Shown: in pieces, positions 1-6,906 of the stretch
Layout: each line of letters begins with the position of its first letter
Position numbering within the stretch: the stretch's first letter is position 1
Assembly (NCBI GenBank): GCA_947074135.1
Contig: CAMTOL010000074.1
Location: 1-9,314, forward strand
Length of the DNA stretch: 9,314 nucleotides
Direction of reading: 5' to 3'
Origin: an uncultured Rikenellaceae bacterium
GTDB taxonomy: Bacteria; Bacteroidota; Bacteroidia; Bacteroidales; Rikenellaceae
Notes under the pieces: generated by a model
What the model saw: only the letters and a program-made list of their open reading frames with translations
Database searches by the model: none
Told to the model about the DNA's origin: nothing
Made by a program: the position numbers and the translations under genes

Positions 1-1516
1 ACGAATAAATGACTGATGCCAAACGTATAATAGCATGTCGCAACCCAAAATTTTCGATCGAAAATGCAACGACTACAATCAAGGGACTCTCTCTAAGCAT
101 TGTTGCAAGTAACTCTTTTTGTTTAAGTAATTCGCCGCCAATTTCGGTTGTGGCTATATAATCACGTTTCACGCCAGTATCAAGGGTTCGCATATAGCTA
201 TTTTGCTTTGCCAGAAATATTGCGGCTATAATTAGCGCAATCGAGGTTGTAAATTGAACAGCAAGTAATATTGAACGCAAAACACGACCTTTAGGCGACA
301 AGCCAAACGACCCTTTGAGCGTTAGTGCAGGCGGAAATTTGGTGATATAGTAGGCTGGATATAACCCTGCCACAATACCAACAACGACAACCATACCAAA
401 AACACAAAAAATCAAACCCCAATTACCGCTCATACTTACCCCAGCTTCTATTATCGAGCGTAGCGAACTATCACTTATCATATAGACCCAAAGCAATGCA
501 ACACCAAAAGCCAGAATCGAAAGCCCTAACGCCTCGCCAACAAGCGACAGGCGGAGTTTCGAGGTTTCGCACCCCATAACTTTTTGAGTGTTTACACTTT
601 TTATGCGTACTGGCGCAAGTGAGGTCGAAAAGTTTATAAAATTGATAACGGCGATTAACACAATCAATATTGCAATAGCAATGATAACCCTAAAGGTTGC
701 TAAACTTCCTTTTTTAAAATATACGTCATCGGCAAAGAAACTCTCTTCGAAAAAGTATATATCATCGAGTGGAACTAAATTTAGCCTATCGTAACGATTT
801 TTATTCCTATCTCGAAAATCAGGAGCATTAAAGTCCTTAACAGTTGATTCCAAAGAACCAACATCTCGAAGCAAAACATACATAAAGTAGTTCCACTGAT
901 TCCAGTTCCCATTTGTCAACAATCGTTCAGGAAAATGAGTGTAGATTATATTTTTAATTTGTGAATTTGAGGGAATATCCTCGTAAACTCCACCTATAGT
1001 ATATTGTGTCGATCCAATCGTTACGTTTTTACCAGCTGCATATGGTGTGCCGAAAAATTTTAATGCAATCTCGCGTGGAATAATAATATTATTAGGCTCT
1101 GCCAAGGTGTTAGTGCCATCAATAAATTGAAAATCAAAAATTGTCGGAAAATCAGTTGTAGCACGATTACCCTCTTCTACAAAAGTTGTTCTTGCGCCAT
1201 TTTCTTTTATAACAGTAATTGTATAGCTCATCCACGCAGGTTGCACAAGCGCACTAAGTTCTACTTGCGAGGATTGATCCTTCAGACCGAGGTATAGTGC
1301 AGAGCAGGTATATGACATCCCCTCTGTTTCTCCTACTTGATAATTATTTAGGCGGAAAATCCTCTCTGAATTTGCGAACGATTTATCGAACCCTAGCTCC
1401 CAGCGCACTTGAATTGCGATGATAATAAAGGCAGCAAAAGCGAGTGACAGCCCCAAAATATTGAGCGCAGAGGCTAATTTAAAGCGTTTTAGGATATGTA
1501 AGAAATTGCGTAACAT
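1..1516 (-). CDS. MacB/FtsX-type ABC transporter permease, partial (C-terminus beyond window)
   Basis: The frame is open from an ATG at 1516 to the left edge: 505 codons without a stop. It encodes an inner-membrane permease of the MacB_PCD/FtsX family, which couples a cytoplasmic ATPase to periplasmic work or efflux through a TolC-type channel. Visible order: TM1 at about residues 14-37 after a basic N-terminus (MLRNFLHILKRFK), a periplasmic domain at about 38-265, then the FtsX-type block with TM helices at about 273-294, 328-347 and 367-385. The SVNTQKVMG segment after TM2 is typical of Bacteroidota members. A further helix at about 415-437 (SILLAVQFTTSIALIIAA) begins a second MacB-like unit, so the full protein is probably near 780 residues. 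The gene lies 63 bp downstream of tolC on the same strand with no visible terminator, so the two are probably co-transcribed. No ATPase or HlyD adaptor is visible; they may lie further left. The substrate is unknown. Confidence 0.9.
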   Translation of the reverse strand, partial: MLRNFLHILKRFKLASALNILGLSLAFAAFIIIAIQVRWELGFDKSFANSERIFRLNNYQVGETEGMSYTCSALYLGLKDQSSQVELSALVQPAWMSYTITVIKENGARTTFVEEGNRATTDFPTIFDFQFIDGTNTLAEPNNIIIPREIALKFFGTPYAAGKNVTIGSTQYTIGGVYEDIPSNSQIKNIIYTHFPERLLTNGNWNQWNYFMYVLLRDVGSLESTVKDFNAPDFRDRNKNRYDRLNLVPLDDIYFFEESFFADDVYFKKGSLATFRVIIAIAILIVLIAVINFINFSTSLAPVRIKSVNTQKVMGCETSKLRLSLVGEALGLSILAFGVALLWVYMISDSSLRSIIEAGVSMSGNWGLIFCVFGMVVVVGIVAGLYPAYYITKFPPALTLKGSFGLSPKGRVLRSILLAVQFTTSIALIIAAIFLAKQNSYMRTLDTGVKRDYIATTEIGGELLKQKELLATMLRESPLIVVVAFSIENFGLRHAIIRLASVIYS

Positions 1517-1579
1517 TTTTTTGTATTAGCTTCAATGATAAGTATTTATTCCGAGTTTAAGTCTGCAATATATCAATTA

Positions 1580-2947
1580 TCAATTTACGTAAGGTACGCC
1601 TTTGTAGTAATTAACCTCTCTTACCTTTAACTGATAGCGCAAATAGGCGTTGCGCAACTCAATCTCCGCTGCAAATAACTGACTATCCGAAGTCTGAAGC
1701 TCAATGATACTCAACAACCCCTGTTCATACTTACGTCTCGCCGCATCGTTAGCAATTCGCTGATACTCGACATTGCGAACCCCCTGATACCACTGCTTCT
1801 CGCTCGACTCCAACTCCAAAACCGCTCGGCGTATCTCGCTCTGCAACTCACGCAAAGTTTGGTCTAAATCACGTTTGGCTTGTTCAAAATTATTCTTTGC
1901 TTTATGCACATTCAATCTAGTTGAAAGTCCACTAAATATTGGGATAGACATCGAAACCCCAGCATACTCCCCTATATTGTTTTTAAGCTGAACAGCCCAA
2001 GGGTCAAAGTTCGAACCCGAAGCTCCGTCCAAACGAGTATAATAGCTTGACGAGATGCCACCAGAGGCATAAACAGATGGATAATAACTACCCTTAGCTA
2101 TCTTCAAATCAAACTTATTAATATCGAAAGTCTGCTGCCCCATCACCGCCTTTAGGTTATTTTCGGCGGCAAACTCAACCAACTCATCAGTCGATTGCTC
2201 AGGCTCAAAAAGCGACGCTTCGCCAATCTTAGGCTCAATTTTTAGCGAATCTTCGAGCGGAAAATTCATACAATCTTTAAGTTTAACAACACTAAGTTCC
2301 AAAGCATTACGAGCTGCAATAGCATTATACTCCTCCGATGCCAAAGTAGCTCGAATCTGCGCCAAATCGGCCTCCGAACCGCTCCCCAACTCCACCATTC
2401 TCGACATCTTGCGTTCTTGAATTTTATAACTCTCGACTCTCTGCATACACAGACCCAACAACTCATCGCTGTAAACCACCTCAGCATACGCCGCCATTGT
2501 CAACTCGGCAACCTCATCTTTGGTGCGTTCTAACTGCTTTTCGCCTTTAAGTTTTGCAACTTTAGCCGAACGAGTCTGATTAAGATAGCGCATACCATAA
2601 AAAATTGGTATCGACCCACCAACTCCAACCCCATTACTAAATGTAGTGGTATTGACATAGCTGTTGGTCGCAGGGTCGATACCACGCCCAAAGTTCGAGT
2701 TAGCGTTAATATTACCACTAAGCGACGGTAGATGTTTGAGCCACGAGCCCGTAAAATCGAGTGCAGCATTTTTTGTCAACGTTGCTTGTTGATGCGTTCT
2801 GTTACTGTTTGCTATTGCGTAGCTCATACAGTCGTCAAGAGTCATCACTCTAGATGTTGAGTTCGTAGCTTGGTTGTTATCAGCCCTTGAACCTTGCGCC
2901 AAGAAAAAGAGAGCTAAAACAAGCGAAATTCTAAAAATTTGTTTCAT
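1580..2947 (-). CDS. TolC-family outer-membrane efflux protein
   Basis: This 455-residue protein is an outer-membrane channel that forms the exit duct of a tripartite exporter. I chose the ATG at 2947 because it places a clear signal peptide at the N-terminus: MKQIFRIS, a hydrophobic core LVLALFFLAQG, then cleavage probably after SRA (residue 22). An in-frame TTG at 2965 would add six residues (MNKIED) before it and is less likely. Two OEP repeats follow: one from about residue 36 (MTLDDCMSYAIANSN) to about 230, with the family-typical GRGIDPATN strand segment and long helical hairpins, and a second from about 250 to the C-terminus. Length is normal for the family. It is the first gene of a minus-strand operon with the ABC permease, and a sigma-54 promoter lies about 45-60 bp upstream of the start. 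An AGAAG lies close before the ATG but is a weak ribosome binding site, as is usual in this phylum. Confidence 0.93.
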   Translation of the reverse strand: MKQIFRISLVLALFFLAQGSRADNNQATNSTSRVMTLDDCMSYAIANSNRTHQQATLTKNAALDFTGSWLKHLPSLSGNINANSNFGRGIDPATNSYVNTTTFSNGVGVGGSIPIFYGMRYLNQTRSAKVAKLKGEKQLERTKDEVAELTMAAYAEVVYSDELLGLCMQRVESYKIQERKMSRMVELGSGSEADLAQIRATLASEEYNAIAARNALELSVVKLKDCMNFPLEDSLKIEPKIGEASLFEPEQSTDELVEFAAENNLKAVMGQQTFDINKFDLKIAKGSYYPSVYASGGISSSYYTRLDGASGSNFDPWAVQLKNNIGEYAGVSMSIPIFSGLSTRLNVHKAKNNFEQAKRDLDQTLRELQSEIRRAVLELESSEKQWYQGVRNVEYQRIANDAARRKYEQGLLSIIELQTSDSQLFAAEIELRNAYLRYQLKVREVNYYKGVPYVN

Positions 2948-2991
2948 ATCTTCTATTTTGTTCAATTATTATTTTCCACACCCTATTTTTT

Positions 2992-3009
2992 ATGCCAAAG
3001 TTGTGCCAA
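2992..3009 (-). promoter_or_regulatory. Sigma-54 (-24/-12) promoter for the tolC operon
   Basis: Read on the minus strand, the sequence is TTGGCAC, AACTT, TGGCAT. The -24 element is a perfect TTGGCAC. The diagnostic GG (3007-3006) and GC (2995-2994) are separated by exactly 10 bp, as RpoN requires. The -12 element is TGGCA rather than the consensus TTGCA. The predicted transcription start is near 2982, giving a leader of about 35 nt to the tolC ATG at 2947. The next gene upstream encodes an NtrC-type sigma-54 activator, which independently supports the call. Confidence 0.8.
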
Positions 3010-3016
3010 TTTTACC

Positions 3017-3029
3017 AATCAATTAATTA
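3017..3029 (+). promoter_or_regulatory. IHF-like binding site between promoter and upstream palindromes
   Basis: AATCAATTAATTA matches the enterobacterial IHF consensus WATCAANNNNTTR at every defined position. Its centre (3023) falls at about -41 from the predicted tolC start, between the sigma-54 promoter and the palindromes, which is where DNA-bending sites sit in many sigma-54 promoters. The region is AT-rich, so a chance match is possible, and it is inference that an HU/IHF-family protein of this organism recognises the same motif. The site is flanked by two direct copies of TTACCAAT (3012-3019 and 3027-3034, 15 bp apart), an alternative explanation for conserved sequence here. Confidence 0.35.
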
Positions 3030-3060
3030 CCAATATTTTAACGAAACATTAGAAAGAAAT

Positions 3061-3081
3061 ACTGTCAAAAATTTTGACAGT
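3061..3081. promoter_or_regulatory. Perfect 21-bp palindrome, probable binding site of the NtrC-type regulator
   Basis: The arms ACTGTCAAAA and TTTTGACAGT are perfectly complementary over 10 bp around a single central A. The length and symmetry suit a dimeric Fis-type helix-turn-helix, such as the C-terminal domain of the adjacent regulator. Its centre (3071) is about 89 bp upstream of the predicted sigma-54 start of tolC, a normal enhancer distance. No run of T follows, so a transcription terminator is unlikely. That the neighbouring regulator is the binder is inference from position. Confidence 0.65.
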
Positions 3082-3102
3082 GTGTGTAAATTATTTAGAC
3101 AC
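3082..3102. promoter_or_regulatory. Second 21-bp imperfect palindrome abutting the first
   Basis: The arms read GTGTGTAAAT and ATTTAGACAC around a central T. Nine of ten arm positions pair; the fifth does not. It begins at the base after the first palindrome ends, so the centres are 21 bp apart, two helical turns, which would put two bound dimers on the same DNA face. It ends 5 bp before the -7 box of the regulator operon (3108-3115), so occupancy could also repress that operon. The two palindromes share TGTC/GACA-like outer bases and AT-rich centres but are not identical in sequence. Confidence 0.5.
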
Positions 3103-3107
3103 TTTAC

Positions 3108-3115
3108 TACCTTTG
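3108..3115 (+). promoter_or_regulatory. -7 box of a Bacteroidota housekeeping promoter for the regulator-kinase operon
   Basis: TACCTTTG fits the TANNTTTG -7 consensus of the Bacteroidota primary sigma factor. It lies about 45 bp before the ATG at 3160. No good TTTG -33 element is seen at the ideal distance; TGTG at 3083-3086 is the nearest candidate and lies inside the second palindrome. I found no GG-N10-GC sigma-54 motif on this strand, so the regulator operon probably does not depend on sigma-54. Confidence 0.45.
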
Positions 3116-3159
3116 TTTGCGAAGAGTTATCTTTTCACACGCAACATAAGCACAGAACG

Positions 3160-4518
3160 ATGAAAAAAGGCAATATTCTAGTTGTTGACGACAATAGAGC
3201 AATTCGCACTTCGCTCGAACTACTTCTACCACTCCACTTCGAGCGAGTAATCACACTACCGTCGCCAAAGGAGCTGCACGACACCTTGCGTCGCAATCCC
3301 GACCTCGATGTGGTGCTTCTCGATATGAATTTCCACGCCGGCATCAACACTGGTGGCGAGGGATTATATTGGCTTCGTGAAATCAAAAAAATACGCCCTA
3401 CTCTCTCCGTTGTACTCTTCACAGCCTATGGCGATATTGAGTTGGCTGTGACCGCCATTAAAGATGGCGCAACTGATTTTATCGAAAAGCCTTGGGACAA
3501 CAACAAACTACTCATAACGCTCCAAAATGCTGTTCAACTATCTCGCAACTCACAAAAAATCAATGCTCTCAAATCCCTAAAACAGGAGAAATCGGAGATG
3601 TTTTGGGGCGAGAGTCCAGCTATGCAGGCTCTTCGAGCAATGGTTGAGAAGGTAGCTCCAACCGATGCCAATATTTTGATACTTGGCGAGAATGGCACAG
3701 GTAAAGAGATGTTGGCGCGTGAGGTTCATCTGCTATCTAGGCGGAGCGAGGAGCAGTTAGTGAGTGTTGATATGGGGGCAGTTACCGAAACGCTCTTCGA
3801 GAGTGAACTATTTGGACATAGCAAGGGTGCTTTTACTGATGCTAAGAGCGAAAGAGCTGGTAAGTTTGAGGTTGCTAGTGGCGGCACGCTCTTTCTAGAC
3901 GAGATTGGCAACCTACCTCTGCATCTACAGTCAAAACTGTTGGTTGCAATTCAATCACGAGCTGTTGTCCGTCTTGGAGAAAACACCCCACGACCTATCG
4001 ACATACGCCTAATAACAGCAACTAACACCAACCTTGAGGCAGCAATTGCCGAAGATAGATTTAGAGAAGATCTCTATTATCGTATAAACACTTTTGTTAT
4101 CGAACTACCTCCACTTCGTGAACGAGGTGATGACATAGTTGAGTTAGCATCTCTATTTTTAGTGCGCTACGCAAAAAAATATGGCAAGAGTTGTAGTTCG
4201 TTTGCACTTTCGGCAATCGAAAAGATGAAAAATCATATTTGGTCGGGTAATATTCGTGAACTGCAACATACTATTGAGAAGGCTGTAATACTTAGCGACA
4301 AGAACGAGATAAGGTCTGACGATTTATTGCTTACAAAAAGTAATTCAGGTGGTAACAGCGGCGCATTTGCGACAGGTGCTATGACTATTGAGCAGATGGA
4401 ACGAACAATGATAGAGAGCACAATTAGAGCTTGCGGAGGTAATATGAGCGACGTTGCCGACAAGTTGGGCATAACTCGCCAAACTCTTTACAACAAGCTC
4501 AAAAAATACTCTCTATAA
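3160..4518 (+). CDS. Sigma-54-dependent response regulator, NtrC family (REC-AAA+-Fis HTH)
   Basis: This 452-residue protein activates RpoN promoters when phosphorylated. The ATG at 3160 starts directly at the receiver domain (MKKGNILVVDDN). An upstream in-frame ATG at 2992 would add 56 non-homologous residues read through the tolC promoter and palindromes, so I reject it. Receiver domain, about 5-125: acidic pair D10/D11, phosphoacceptor D55, T88 and K110. AAA+ domain, about 148-390: Walker A GENGTGKE (176-183), the sigma-54 contact loop GAFTDA (223-228), Walker B TLFLDE (243-248), the FREDLYYR segment near 301-308, and GNIRELQ near 363-369. A Fis-type helix-turn-helix ends the protein (about 428-450, DVADKLGITRQTLYNKLKKY). 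The contact loop has Asp in place of the second Gly of GAFTGA; I recall this variant from other Bacteroidota regulators. The kinase gene follows by 33 bp, and the gene is divergent from tolC. Confidence 0.95.
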   Translation: MKKGNILVVDDNRAIRTSLELLLPLHFERVITLPSPKELHDTLRRNPDLDVVLLDMNFHAGINTGGEGLYWLREIKKIRPTLSVVLFTAYGDIELAVTAIKDGATDFIEKPWDNNKLLITLQNAVQLSRNSQKINALKSLKQEKSEMFWGESPAMQALRAMVEKVAPTDANILILGENGTGKEMLAREVHLLSRRSEEQLVSVDMGAVTETLFESELFGHSKGAFTDAKSERAGKFEVASGGTLFLDEIGNLPLHLQSKLLVAIQSRAVVRLGENTPRPIDIRLITATNTNLEAAIAEDRFREDLYYRINTFVIELPPLRERGDDIVELASLFLVRYAKKYGKSCSSFALSAIEKMKNHIWSGNIRELQHTIEKAVILSDKNEIRSDDLLLTKSNSGGNSGAFATGAMTIEQMERTMIESTIRACGGNMSDVADKLGITRQTLYNKLKKYSL

Positions 4519-4551
4519 TTTAGGGCTTATTAATTTTAATATAACAAAAAG

Positions 4552-5844
4552 ATGCCATTACGACATTATATAAAGGTTATTTTGCTACTGTTGTTGCTTA
4601 TCTGTTCGGCGGTGGTTACGGTGTTGCTCTTTGAGTATGAGCGCAGTTTTTTTGCTATCTTTTCTATTATGGTTGGCTGTTTATCGTTATTTTTAATTAT
4701 ACGCAGCCTCACTTTTGCGGCTAATAAGGTTGCCTTTATGTTCAATGCCATTGAGAATGACGATTTCACTTTCCGTTTCACAGGCTCACAACATTCGCAC
4801 AGAAAGTTGAGTAGCGATGCTTACTTAAACGAGGCATTAAACCGTATCAAGGGGTTGGTTCTTGAGGCAAGAGTAGAGGCACGAGAGCGTGAGCGCTACT
4901 TCGAGATAATTTTGGAGCAGGTTTCTACTGGCATTGTGGTTATTAACGACACTGGCATTGTGTTTCGCAACAACAATGAGGCACTAAAGCTGCTGCAAGT
5001 AGCCCAACTGTCACATATAGGACAGCTATCGGTTATTTCTCCCACAATACCTAACCAGTTCCTAGAGATTCGAGATGGAGAGAGTCGGATGATACGTTTT
5101 TATGACGATGCATCGGAGGTAACGCTCTCGATTGCTGCAACTGACGTTGAGTTGCAAGGCAAGAGCCTTAAGATTGTAACTATTACCGATATTGCCGAGG
5201 ATATTGATAGCGCAGAGTTGGATAGTTGGAGTCGAATGTCGAGGGTTTTGACTCACGAGATAATGAACTCGCTAGCTCCGATAACATCGCTTAGCGAAAC
5301 GCTACTTTCTACCGATGATGCAGTGACAACTCGACGAGGGTTGGAGATTATTAACTCAACGTCACAAAATCTCAAAGGTTTTGTCGAAAATTACCGTTCA
5401 CTCACTCGTATTCCGGCTCCAAAGTTCGAAGACATTGATTTAATAGAACTTACACGACACGAAATCGAACTATTTGGTAGCGATATAGAGATAAAAAGCA
5501 CTTTAAGCAGTGCCGTAGTGAGTGCAGACAAAGGTTTAGTGGCTCAGGCAATAGTAAATCTGCTCAAGAATGGGGTTGAGGTTGTTTCGCAGAGCGAGGG
5601 TGAAACTGCTATAGTATGGGTTGAGATTGGCATAAACCTCAAAGGGAGAGTTTATATAGATGTTTGCAATAATGGAACTCAGATTTCTGAAGATATTCGC
5701 GAGAACTTATTTGTACCGTTTTTCACGACCAAAGAGGGAGGTAGCGGCATTGGGCTGAGTCTTTCACGCCAAATAATGCGTCTTCATCAAGGCGCACTAA
5801 CCCTCTCGACTAAGCCTGTGACTCGTTTTCGTATGCAGTTTTAG
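4552..5844 (+). CDS. Membrane sensor histidine kinase, NtrY/NtrB-like, partner of the upstream regulator
   Basis: This 430-residue protein autophosphorylates on histidine and presumably passes the phosphate to D55 of the regulator encoded 33 bp upstream. Two transmembrane helices (about residues 7-27 and 32-53) are joined by only a few residues (FEYERS), so there is essentially no periplasmic sensor. After a helical linker comes a PAS-like region (about 113-215, including EQVSTGIVVINDTGIVFRNN). The dimerisation/phosphoacceptor helix carries H235 in LTHEIMNSLAPI. The ATPase domain has the N-box AIVNLLKNGVE (N336, N340), the G1 box DVCNNG (D370 to G375) and the G2 box GGSGIGLSLS (about 396-405). 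All catalytic boxes are present. Layout suggests it senses a membrane or cytoplasmic signal. Translation probably begins at the ATG at 4552, where only an A-rich AAAAAG precedes it. Confidence 0.93.
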   Translation: MPLRHYIKVILLLLLLICSAVVTVLLFEYERSFFAIFSIMVGCLSLFLIIRSLTFAANKVAFMFNAIENDDFTFRFTGSQHSHRKLSSDAYLNEALNRIKGLVLEARVEARERERYFEIILEQVSTGIVVINDTGIVFRNNNEALKLLQVAQLSHIGQLSVISPTIPNQFLEIRDGESRMIRFYDDASEVTLSIAATDVELQGKSLKIVTITDIAEDIDSAELDSWSRMSRVLTHEIMNSLAPITSLSETLLSTDDAVTTRRGLEIINSTSQNLKGFVENYRSLTRIPAPKFEDIDLIELTRHEIELFGSDIEIKSTLSSAVVSADKGLVAQAIVNLLKNGVEVVSQSEGETAIVWVEIGINLKGRVYIDVCNNGTQISEDIRENLFVPFFTTKEGGSGIGLSLSRQIMRLHQGALTLSTKPVTRFRMQF

Positions 5845-5891
5845 CAACTCTATCAACCTATCGAATAGCAACGTATTTACATTACCTACTC

Positions 5892-6815
5892 TCACTTTGT
5901 TCTTCCCGACTTTTTAGTAACACGAGGTTTTGATACAGCACCACCTCTTGCGTTCCCTGCACCACCTTTTTTTGCACTACTTGAGTGTGCATTAGTTGAT
6001 TTATGTTGTCCCGTTTTTGACCTAGCACCCACACTCTTAGAGTTAGAAGCTTTAGGCTTCTCTGTTTTAGGTTTTGTACTTTTAGGTTTCACTAAACGAG
6101 TTTCGCTGCGGCTATCGCTCTTCTCCAGTGCATCAAATAGCTCACCCATCTCTGTTTCGTTCAAATCGCGCCACTCGCCTTGAGGCAACTTGCCTAGCTT
6201 AACATTCATCACACGAGTTCGTTCCAACTTAACCACATTGTAGTCAAAATACTCACACATTCTACGAATTTGACGGTTAAGACCCTGTTTTAGAGTAATC
6301 TGAAAAATAAATGGAGTGATTTTGACCAGCTCACAACGACGCGTTACCCTATCCAAAACAGGCACACCTCCAGCCATTTTGGTCAAGAACTCATCGGTAA
6401 CTGGTTTATCGACAGTAACTATATACTCTTTACTATGGTTATTCTCGGCTCTAAGTATTTTGTTAACCACATCACCATCGTTAGTTAGTAAGATTAACCC
6501 TTGAGAATCTTTATCGAGGCGACCAATTGGAAAGACTCTCTGTTCGTGTCCAACATAATCAACAATATTATCACGTTCACTAGTATCTGTTGTACAAACA
6601 ATACCAATAGGTTTATTGAAAGCAATATATACTGGTTCGATTTCACGTTCAATCGGTATTCCGTTTACTTTAACCTTTTGTCCTGGTAGCACACGCATAC
6701 CAATAGTTGCACGTTTGCCATTGACAGTTACGTTACCTTGCGCAATAAATCTATCTGCCTCTCTTCGAGAGCAGACTCCAGAGCTGCTTATAAATTTATT
6801 AAGTCTGTATTCCAT
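5892..6815 (-). CDS. rluF: 23S rRNA pseudouridine synthase, RluF type
   Basis: This 307-residue enzyme is predicted to isomerise a uridine of 23S rRNA (U2604 in E. coli numbering) to pseudouridine. An N-terminal S4 RNA-binding domain (about 2-50, starting [20 protein letters not shown]) precedes the catalytic domain (about 62-205). The signature [10 protein letters not shown] contains catalytic D101. [10 protein letters not shown] and the downstream [13 protein letters not shown] and [27 protein letters not shown] segments favour RluF over RluB or RluE. After about residue 225 the protein ends in a basic, low-complexity tail rich in Lys, Ser, Pro, Thr and Gly with KPK repeats, probably disordered and RNA-binding; similar tails occur in related Bacteroidota proteins. 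It is convergent with the histidine kinase, leaving a 47-bp gap with no clear terminator, and lies 91 bp downstream of fabI on the same strand. Confidence 0.92.
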   Translation of the reverse strand: MEYRLNKFISSSGVCSRREADRFIAQGNVTVNGKRATIGMRVLPGQKVKVNGIPIEREIEPVYIAFNKPIGIVCTTDTSERDNIVDYVGHEQRVFPIGRLDKDSQGLILLTNDGDVVNKILRAENNHSKEYIVTVDKPVTDEFLTKMAGGVPVLDRVTRRCELVKITPFIFQITLKQGLNRQIRRMCEYFDYNVVKLERTRVMNVKLGKLPQGEWRDLNETEMGELFDALEKSDSRSETRLVKPKSTKPKTEKPKASNSKSVGARSKTGQHKSTNAHSSSAKKGGAGNARGGAVSKPRVTKKSGRTK

Positions 6816-6848
6816 AGGTATTTAGAAACGGTTTTATTTTAAAGTTAA

Positions 6849-6878
6849 GAGGTGGAGCATCGACTGACGCCCCACCTC
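6849..6878 (-). terminator. Hairpin between fabI and rluF, possible terminator or attenuator
   Basis: GAGGTGG (6849-6855) pairs with CCACCTC (6872-6878). Inside this stem an A/C mismatch is followed by two more G-C pairs, leaving a 10-base loop. In the fabI-to-rluF direction it is followed by TTAACTTTAAAAT, not a solid T-run, so termination may be partial. Its place 28 bp after the fabI stop suggests the end of the adk-fabI transcript or a step-down before rluF. Confidence 0.45.
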
Positions 6879-6889
6879 GTTATACTAAA

Positions 6890-6901
6890 GGCTCTAGAGC
6901 C
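6890..6901. repeat. Perfect 12-bp palindrome just after fabI
   Basis: GGCTCTAGAGCC is its own reverse complement and lies 5 bp past the fabI stop codon. In RNA it can only form a short four-pair stem with a CTAG loop. It is followed on the minus strand by TTTAG, so it may act with the larger hairpin at 6849-6878 as a tandem weak terminator. It could also be a protein site or chance. Confidence 0.3.
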
Positions 6902-6906
6902 AATCA

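Noticed and set aside
588..794. Plus-strand open frame of 68 codons
   Set aside because: It lies opposite the well-supported permease gene, has low-complexity composition and no recognisable domain.
2948..2965. TTG start for tolC at 2965
   Set aside because: It would put MNKIED before an already complete signal peptide; the ATG at 2947 gives a standard signal sequence and leader.
3061..3081. Palindrome as a transcription terminator
   Set aside because: It is AT-rich with a one-base centre, lies between divergent promoters rather than after a gene, and has no T-run after it.
2992..3159. N-terminal extension of the response regulator from an upstream ATG at 2992
   Set aside because: The 56 extra residues resemble no receiver-domain sequence, and the region overlaps the tolC sigma-54 promoter and palindromes; the receiver domain begins exactly at the ATG at 3160.
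3103..3159. Sigma-54 promoter for the regulator operon itself
   Set aside because: No GG-N10-GC pair exists on the plus strand here; a TANNTTTG box is the better candidate.
3135..3422. Minus-strand open frame opposite the receiver domain
   Set aside because: Ser/Arg-rich shadow of the regulator's coding frame; no homology seen.
5845..5891. Bidirectional terminator between the convergent kinase and rluF genes
   Set aside because: No inverted repeat of useful length was found in the 47-bp gap.
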